A DNA stretch of 64,000 nucleotides from Hydrogenophilales bacterium CG12_big_fil_rev_8_21_14_0_65_61_21 (GTDB lineage: Bacteria; Pseudomonadota; Gammaproteobacteria; Burkholderiales; Thiobacillaceae), in NCBI GenBank assembly GCA_002782005.1, contig PFGT01000101.1, forward strand, positions 1 to 64,000. The letters are read 5' to 3'. Of this stretch, positions 58,564 to 64,000 are shown piece by piece. Below the pieces are notes generated by a model. It had not been told where the DNA came from and ran no database searches. It saw only the letters and a program-made list of their open reading frames with translations. The translations under genes and the position numbers were made by a program. How positions within the stretch are numbered: the first letter of the stretch is position 1; every line of letters begins with the position of its first letter.

Positions 58564-60234
58564 ATGCTTTTAAGTCTGTCCATCCGCGATTTCGTGCTGG
58601 TCGATCGCCTAGAGCTGGAATTCGGCGCAGGGTTTTCCGTGCTCACCGGCGAGACCGGGGCCGGCAAATCCATCCTGCTCGATGCCCTGCAATTCGCCCT
58701 GGGCGAGCGGGCCGAATCGGGCGTGGTGCGTGATGGCGCACCGCGCGCCGAAATCGCCGCCAGCTTTACGCCGCCGCCCGAACTTGTCGCCTGGCTGGTT
58801 GAAAACGGTCTGGATGGCGAGGAAAACGAACTGCTGCTGCGTCGGGTGATCGATGCCGGCGGCCGTTCTCGCGCCTTCATCAACGGCCGGCCGGCGACCC
58901 AGTCTCAACTCAAGGAGGCCGGCGAATTCCTCATCGACATCCATGGCCAGCATGCCCACTACTCCCTGCTCCGGCCCGGCGTGCAGCGTCAGATGTTGGA
59001 CGCTTACAGCGGCGGCGAGGCCAGCGCCGCGCAGGTGGCCGATGCCTATCGCGCCTGGCGAAAACTGGAACAGGCCTGTGCCGAAGGCCAACGGCACGCC
59101 GCCGAAGCAGCCGCCGAACGCGAAAGCCGGCAATGGCAGGCGGACGAACTCGTTACCCTGGATTTCCGTGCCGAGGAGTGGTTCACGCTCCAGGACGACC
59201 ACCGTCGGCTTGCCCATGCCGCCGAACTGATCCAGGGCGCCCAGCAGATCGTTTCGACGCTCGAAGCGGAAGGGCAGGGCGCTGTTGGCCAGTTGCAATC
59301 GGTCCGCAACCGGCTTGCCGAAATGGTCGGCATCGACCCCGCACTGAAAGGGGCGCTGGACATGTTGGACAGCAGCCTGATCCAGGCCGAGGAAGCCGCT
59401 CACGAACTAGGCCGCTATGCCGAACGGGTCGAACTCGACCCGGAGCTGCTCGCGCGGGCCGAGGCCCGCCTGGTTCAGGTTAACGATGTCGCCCGCAAAT
59501 TCCACGTCCGGCCCGAGGCGCTGCCCGACCTGCTGGCCGAGGCCCGCGTCCGATTGGCCGAGCTGGATCGCCTGGCCGATACCGAAGGCCTGCGCCGGGA
59601 CGCGGACAAGGCGCGTGGCGAATATGAAAAATGCGCCGCTGAACTGAGCGCCAAACGGCAAAAAGGCGCGGCCAGCCTGAGCCTATCGGTTAGCCAGGCC
59701 ATGCAGCAACTCTCCATGCCGGGCGGCCGTTTTGCTGTTGTACTCAATGCCTGCGCGCCGGAGGCAGGTGGCTTGGAAACGGTCGAATTCCAGGTTGCAC
59801 CCCACGCCGGCCAAGGCATGAAGCCGCTGGCCAAGACCGCGTCGGGCGGCGAGCTGTCGCGCATTGGCCTGGCTCTGCAAACCATCCTGTCGCAAGTCTC
59901 CGGCGCCCCGACCCTGATCTTTGACGAGGTCGATGCCGGCATCGGCGGCGGCGTGGCAGAGATCGTCGGCCGCCTATTGGCCGAGCTAGGCCAAACCCGG
60001 CAGATACTGTGCGTCACCCACCTGCCCCAGGTGGCGGCGGGGGCCGTCAGCCACTTCCAGGTCAGCAAGGAAACCGTGGCCGGCCATGCCCTCAGTCGGG
60101 TGCGGCTATTGGATCGCTCGCAAAGAATAGAAGAAATCGCCCGTATGCTGGGCGGCGTGACGATCACCGACATGACCCGGAAACATGCCGAAGAGATGCT
60201 TGGAGCCGCTTGGACTTCAGTCTGCACGCCCTAA
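58564..60234 (+). CDS. recN: DNA repair protein RecN
   Basis: LSIRDFVLVDRLELEFGAGFSVLTGETGAGKSILLDAL, LIFDEVDAGIGGGVAEIVGRLL; directly follows nadK. Confidence 0.95.
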   Translation: MLLSLSIRDFVLVDRLELEFGAGFSVLTGETGAGKSILLDALQFALGERAESGVVRDGAPRAEIAASFTPPPELVAWLVENGLDGEENELLLRRVIDAGGRSRAFINGRPATQSQLKEAGEFLIDIHGQHAHYSLLRPGVQRQMLDAYSGGEASAAQVADAYRAWRKLEQACAEGQRHAAEAAAERESRQWQADELVTLDFRAEEWFTLQDDHRRLAHAAELIQGAQQIVSTLEAEGQGAVGQLQSVRNRLAEMVGIDPALKGALDMLDSSLIQAEEAAHELGRYAERVELDPELLARAEARLVQVNDVARKFHVRPEALPDLLAEARVRLAELDRLADTEGLRRDADKARGEYEKCAAELSAKRQKGAASLSLSVSQAMQQLSMPGGRFAVVLNACAPEAGGLETVEFQVAPHAGQGMKPLAKTASGGELSRIGLALQTILSQVSGAPTLIFDEVDAGIGGGVAEIVGRLLAELGQTRQILCVTHLPQVAAGAVSHFQVSKETVAGHALSRVRLLDRSQRIEEIARMLGGVTITDMTRKHAEEMLGAAWTSVCTP

Positions 60235-60300
60235 AGTTCGCTGGCTGACGGCCGTTAATGCCTTATCGCGTTCTCTCATAATCGATAAGCCGCCGCAGCG

Positions 60301-63048
60301 ATGTTGAATCTACTACCTCTCGTAGTCAGTCCGCCGGACAGCAACCTGCTCTATATGGGGCATTACGATCCCATCCTGGTCGGCCTGTCGATCATTGTCG
60401 CGATCCTGGCCTCCTACGCGGCGCTGCTGGTGGCGCAGCACGTCTCAACCGCCAGGGCGGCCAAGACCCGACGCCGCTGGCTGATGCTTGGCGGGTTATG
60501 TATGGGCATCGGCATCTGGACCATGCACTTCGTCGGTATGCTCGCCTTCAGTTTGCCCTGCGGCAGCCGTTACGACCCAGTCGTGACCGTGTTGTCGATG
60601 ATTCCTGGCATCCTCGCCAGCATCCTGGCCCTGAATATCGCCAGCCGCCCCAGTCTTACCCGCGGCCAACTGGCTGCCGGTGGTCTGCTGTTTGGCGCCG
60701 GCATCGGCGCCATGCATTACTCCGGGATGGCGGCGATGCATATCGATGGTCTGATCCGCTACGACCTGAAGTTGTTTCTGGTGTCCATTCTGGTTGCCGT
60801 TGTTCTGGCCACACTGGCCATCTGGTTGAGATACCGTCTACAGGTTCGGCAGGCGCAATCCGGCGTCTGGACGTTGATCGTTAGCGCCGCAGCGATGGGG
60901 CTGGCCGTTTCTGGGATGCATTACACGGGGATGGCGGCCGCCTACTTCATCAGCGACGGCGATGGAAGCATCGTCGATTCCCAGATTACGCCGACCTTCC
61001 TGGCCTCGATGGTGCTGGCCGCAACCGGCGCGCTGATCGTCCTGACCATGGCCGCCAGTTACGTCGCGCGACCCAACCTGTTTTCCATCGGTCGATACTA
61101 CAAAATGGCCAGTTTGCTGACGATCGGCTGGCTTACCGTCGCCTGGCTAAGCGCCGATTATTACGCCGATCGTGTTGCCGGCGACCAGTACCGGCAGGCG
61201 CAACTCGCCAAGCAGCAGATGGATAGGGGCGCCGGCAACATTGACATCATCCAGGTGCGCAGTAATGCCGAAAGGGTCTGGGTCTTCCTGTTGCTTGCTG
61301 TCGCCGGCGGCATGTTGATCGTCGCGACCTCGGCAATCATATTTTATTTGCGCGCATCGAAGCGGGCCGCAGCCGACCTGCGGGTCGCCGCCGCCGCCTT
61401 CGAGGTCCAGGAAGGCATGATGGTCACCGACCCCAGGGGGGTAATCCTGCGGGTCAACAAGGCCTTCACCGAGATCACCGGCTATCTGGCCGAAGAGGCC
61501 GTGGGCGAGACGCCGCGCCTGCTTCGCTCCGACCGCCATGATGGCGATTTTTATGCCGCGATATGGGCGGCGGTCGGCCGGACCGGCGCCTGGCAGGGTG
61601 AAATCTGGAACCGGCGCAAGGACGGCGAGACGTATCCCGGATGGCTCACCATCACGGCGGTGAATGGGGCCGACGGCGAGGTCATCAACTACGTCGGCAC
61701 GTTGGTTGATATCAGCCAGCGCAAGGCGGCGGAAGATGCAATCGAAAAACTGGCGTTCTTTGACACGCTGACCGGCCTGCCCAATCGGCGGCTGCTGACC
61801 GATCGGCTGAATCAGGCCATGATGGTTGGCGCTCGTAGCGGTCGTGGCGGCGCGCTGTTGTTCATCGATCTTGACAACTTCAAGGCCATCAACGACACAC
61901 TTGGTCACCACAAGGGCGACCAGTTGCTGAAGCAAGTCGCCGAACGGCTGGTCGGCTCGGTGCGCGAAGGCGATAGCGTGGCTCGTTTCGGCGGCGACGA
62001 GTTCGTGGTCTTGCTGGAAAACTTGAGCGATAAACTGGAGACGGCGGCTGCTCAGACCAGGATGGTCGCCGACAAGATATTAACGACGCTGAATCGGAAC
62101 TATCAGCTTGAAAACTGCCGGTACTACAGCAGTAGCAGCATCGGCGCCGCGATGTTCTCAGGCAATGACATTGCCCTGGAGGAATTGCTGAAGCAGGCCG
62201 ATCTGGCCATGTATCAAGCCAAGGCGGCGGGTCGCAATGTGATGCGTTTCTTCGACTCGGCCATGCAGACCGCAGTCAATACCCGCGCCGCCCTGGAGGC
62301 GGACCTGCGTCAGGGCCTGCAACGCAATGAGTTCTGCCTTTACTACCAGCCGCAGGTCGATTGCACCGGCCATTTGACCGGCGTCGAGGCACTGGTGCGC
62401 TGGCGCCATCCCGAGCGCGGCCTGGTATTGCCTGACACCTTCATTCCGCTGGCCGAGGACACCAGACTCATCCTGCCTTTGGGCCATTGGGTGCTGGAAA
62501 CGGCCTGCGCCCAACTGGCGGTCTGGGCGACCCGACCGGAGTCGGCGCGGCTCACCATGGCGGTCAACGTCAGCGCCCGTCAATTCCGTCACCCCGATTT
62601 CGTCGAGCAGGTACAGGCCATCGTCGAGCGGACGGCGATCGATCCGAGCCGGCTCAAGCTGGAAATCACCGAGAGCCTGTTGCTGGATGATATCGAGGAC
62701 GTCATCGCCAAGATGGCTGCCCTGAAGGATAGTGGCATCGGTTTTTCGCTGGACGATTTCGGCACCGGTTACTCGTCGCTCGCCTACCTCAAGCGCCTGC
62801 CGCTGGATCAGTTGAAGATCGACCGCTCTTTCGTGCGCGATGTGCTCACCGACCCGAACGACGCCGCCATTGCTCGCGCCATCATGACCCTGGCCCGGAG
62901 TTTGGACCTATCGGTCATCGCCGAGGGCGTGGAAACCGAGGCGCAGCGGGATTTGCTGTATGAAAGCGGTTGCGCCACCTATCAGGGTTATCTGTTCGGC
63001 AAGCCGGCGCCCATCGAGGCGATCGAGCCATTCCTGGTCTACGGCTGA
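60301..63048 (+). CDS. MHYT-PAS-GGDEF-EAL signalling protein
   Basis: MHYT segments (WTMHFVGMLAF, GAMHYSGMAAMHI, SGMHYTGMAAAYF); GGDEF (FGGDEFVVLLEN); EAL (EALVRW). Confidence 0.94.
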   Translation: MLNLLPLVVSPPDSNLLYMGHYDPILVGLSIIVAILASYAALLVAQHVSTARAAKTRRRWLMLGGLCMGIGIWTMHFVGMLAFSLPCGSRYDPVVTVLSMIPGILASILALNIASRPSLTRGQLAAGGLLFGAGIGAMHYSGMAAMHIDGLIRYDLKLFLVSILVAVVLATLAIWLRYRLQVRQAQSGVWTLIVSAAAMGLAVSGMHYTGMAAAYFISDGDGSIVDSQITPTFLASMVLAATGALIVLTMAASYVARPNLFSIGRYYKMASLLTIGWLTVAWLSADYYADRVAGDQYRQAQLAKQQMDRGAGNIDIIQVRSNAERVWVFLLLAVAGGMLIVATSAIIFYLRASKRAAADLRVAAAAFEVQEGMMVTDPRGVILRVNKAFTEITGYLAEEAVGETPRLLRSDRHDGDFYAAIWAAVGRTGAWQGEIWNRRKDGETYPGWLTITAVNGADGEVINYVGTLVDISQRKAAEDAIEKLAFFDTLTGLPNRRLLTDRLNQAMMVGARSGRGGALLFIDLDNFKAINDTLGHHKGDQLLKQVAERLVGSVREGDSVARFGGDEFVVLLENLSDKLETAAAQTRMVADKILTTLNRNYQLENCRYYSSSSIGAAMFSGNDIALEELLKQADLAMYQAKAAGRNVMRFFDSAMQTAVNTRAALEADLRQGLQRNEFCLYYQPQVDCTGHLTGVEALVRWRHPERGLVLPDTFIPLAEDTRLILPLGHWVLETACAQLAVWATRPESARLTMAVNVSARQFRHPDFVEQVQAIVERTAIDPSRLKLEITESLLLDDIEDVIAKMAALKDSGIGFSLDDFGTGYSSLAYLKRLPLDQLKIDRSFVRDVLTDPNDAAIARAIMTLARSLDLSVIAEGVETEAQRDLLYESGCATYQGYLFGKPAPIEAIEPFLVYG

Positions 63049-63058
63049 TACTGTTGGC

Positions 63059-64000
63059 TTACTTCTTCTTGGTACGGCGCCAGAACGGCCGCGCTGCGAG
63101 TGCCGCCGACGTCAGTTTGGCCAAGCGCCGGGCCTGGCCAATTGTTACGCCGATCATGAAGCCCTCGGCCAGGCTGGCGGCCTGGGCCAGTGTCTTGTCC
63201 TGGGCTGTGAGTTCGACCAGCAGGCCCTGAGCCACGGCCGCGTCATTGGCGGCGCCCAGGCTATCCTGAAGCCTCGCCATGCGCGCCAAGTAGTCGTTTG
63301 CCTGGTCGCCATAGCGCGGCGCGTAGGCCTCGCCGGCATAGCGCAGGCGTTTGGTGGCGATGCGCAGGCGGTGCCGTCCGGCGGCATTCAAGCGGTCATA
63401 TTGTCGGGCCAGTTTGCGGAATTGGCGCAGCCGGCGGTCGAGCGACTCACCTGCCCAGTTGGCCAGCTTCACGCCCCCGGATCGTTCCGGCATCAGGTCT
63501 TTGGTCATGGTCAACAGCAGGCGGGTCGTGCGCGGCTCGGTCGCCGCCGCCCGGGCACGCTCACGGGCCGCCGTTCGGCGCGCATCGGCGACGGCGATCA
63601 GTGCGTCCAGCCGGTTGCCATCGGGCAGCGCCGCGCGGCAGTCGGCCAGCGTCTCGGTGACCATGACGTCCCAGTCGCGGGCCGGCGCCAGTTCGGCCAT
63701 AAGCCAGCGCAGCTCGCTCAGCCAGTCAGGCCGTGCCAGGCCGATGCGCCGCCCCAGTCGCAACACGGTCTCTATACGCTGGACCGCGATCCGCATCTGG
63801 TGGCCATATTCGGGCTCATGTCCGGATAATAAGCCAGGCAGATTGCGGCTCAACTGGGTCAGACCGGCGAGCAACAAACGGCGCCAGGCCTCGGCGGCCG
63901 ACGGCTGGTCGGCCATGGTCACCGGACCGGTTTTGGCGGGCATCTGCTGCCAGACCCCGGCCAGTTCATAACCGCGCAGCGCCTTGCTGCGATATTCGGG
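63059..64000 (-). CDS. CYTH-CHAD protein, N-terminus beyond window edge
   Basis: CHAD domain (HQMRIAVQRIETVLRLGRRIG, HRLRIATKRLRYAGEAYAPRYG); the frame stays open upstream of the Met at 63943 with CYTH-like YRSKALRGYELAG. Confidence 0.82.
   Translation of the reverse strand, partial: PEYRSKALRGYELAGVWQQMPAKTGPVTMADQPSAAEAWRRLLLAGLTQLSRNLPGLLSGHEPEYGHQMRIAVQRIETVLRLGRRIGLARPDWLSELRWLMAELAPARDWDVMVTETLADCRAALPDGNRLDALIAVADARRTAARERARAAATEPRTTRLLLTMTKDLMPERSGGVKLANWAGESLDRRLRQFRKLARQYDRLNAAGRHRLRIATKRLRYAGEAYAPRYGDQANDYLARMARLQDSLGAANDAAVAQGLLVELTAQDKTLAQAASLAEGFMIGVTIGQARRLAKLTSAALAARPFWRRTKKK

Noticed and set aside
1-64000. CRISPR arrays, prophage or canonical defence systems
   Set aside because: No regularly spaced repeats, integrases, phage structural genes or recognised defence proteins were seen in the ORFs.

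Overview
GC-rich proteobacterial chromosome segment, probably from a sulfur-oxidising betaproteobacterium (inferred from gene content and synteny; no search was run). It is almost fully coding: about 47 CDSs or partial CDSs, one tRNA-Thr(CGT), several hairpin terminators, a REP-like palindrome family, one apparent MITE and two probable gene relics. Housekeeping genes: relA, bamD, rluD, pgeF-like, rimO-nudJ-mnmA, maf, biotin-dependent carboxylase subunits, thiO, birA-coaX, alaS, hemH, hrcA, nadK-recN. Sulfur metabolism: rhodanese-tusA-dsrE2, soeABC-like sulfite oxidation, fccAB-like sulfide dehydrogenase. Signalling: two GGDEF-EAL proteins, two HD-GYP proteins, a CHASE2-adenylate cyclase next to a metallo-beta-lactamase-fold phosphodiesterase, and a putative PilZ-like protein. 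Also present: a 2914-aa NdvB-like cyclic glucan synthase flanked by gene remnants, and an Mla/MCE locus. Most interesting observations: (1) a 161-bp MITE-like element with near-perfect TIRs, CTAG flanks and an exactly central hairpin, which supplies the last codons and stop codon of an mnmC-type methyltransferase gene at the junction where the FAD domain would normally follow; (2) an ABC-ATPase-like ORF without a Walker A region, in the MlaF position of an MCE operon; (3) the thiO stop codon lying inside the tRNA-Thr sequence; (4) ndvB bracketed by apparent pseudogene fragments; (5) an HD-GYP / adenylate cyclase / phosphodiesterase cassette. I found no CRISPR array, prophage or clear novel defence system.
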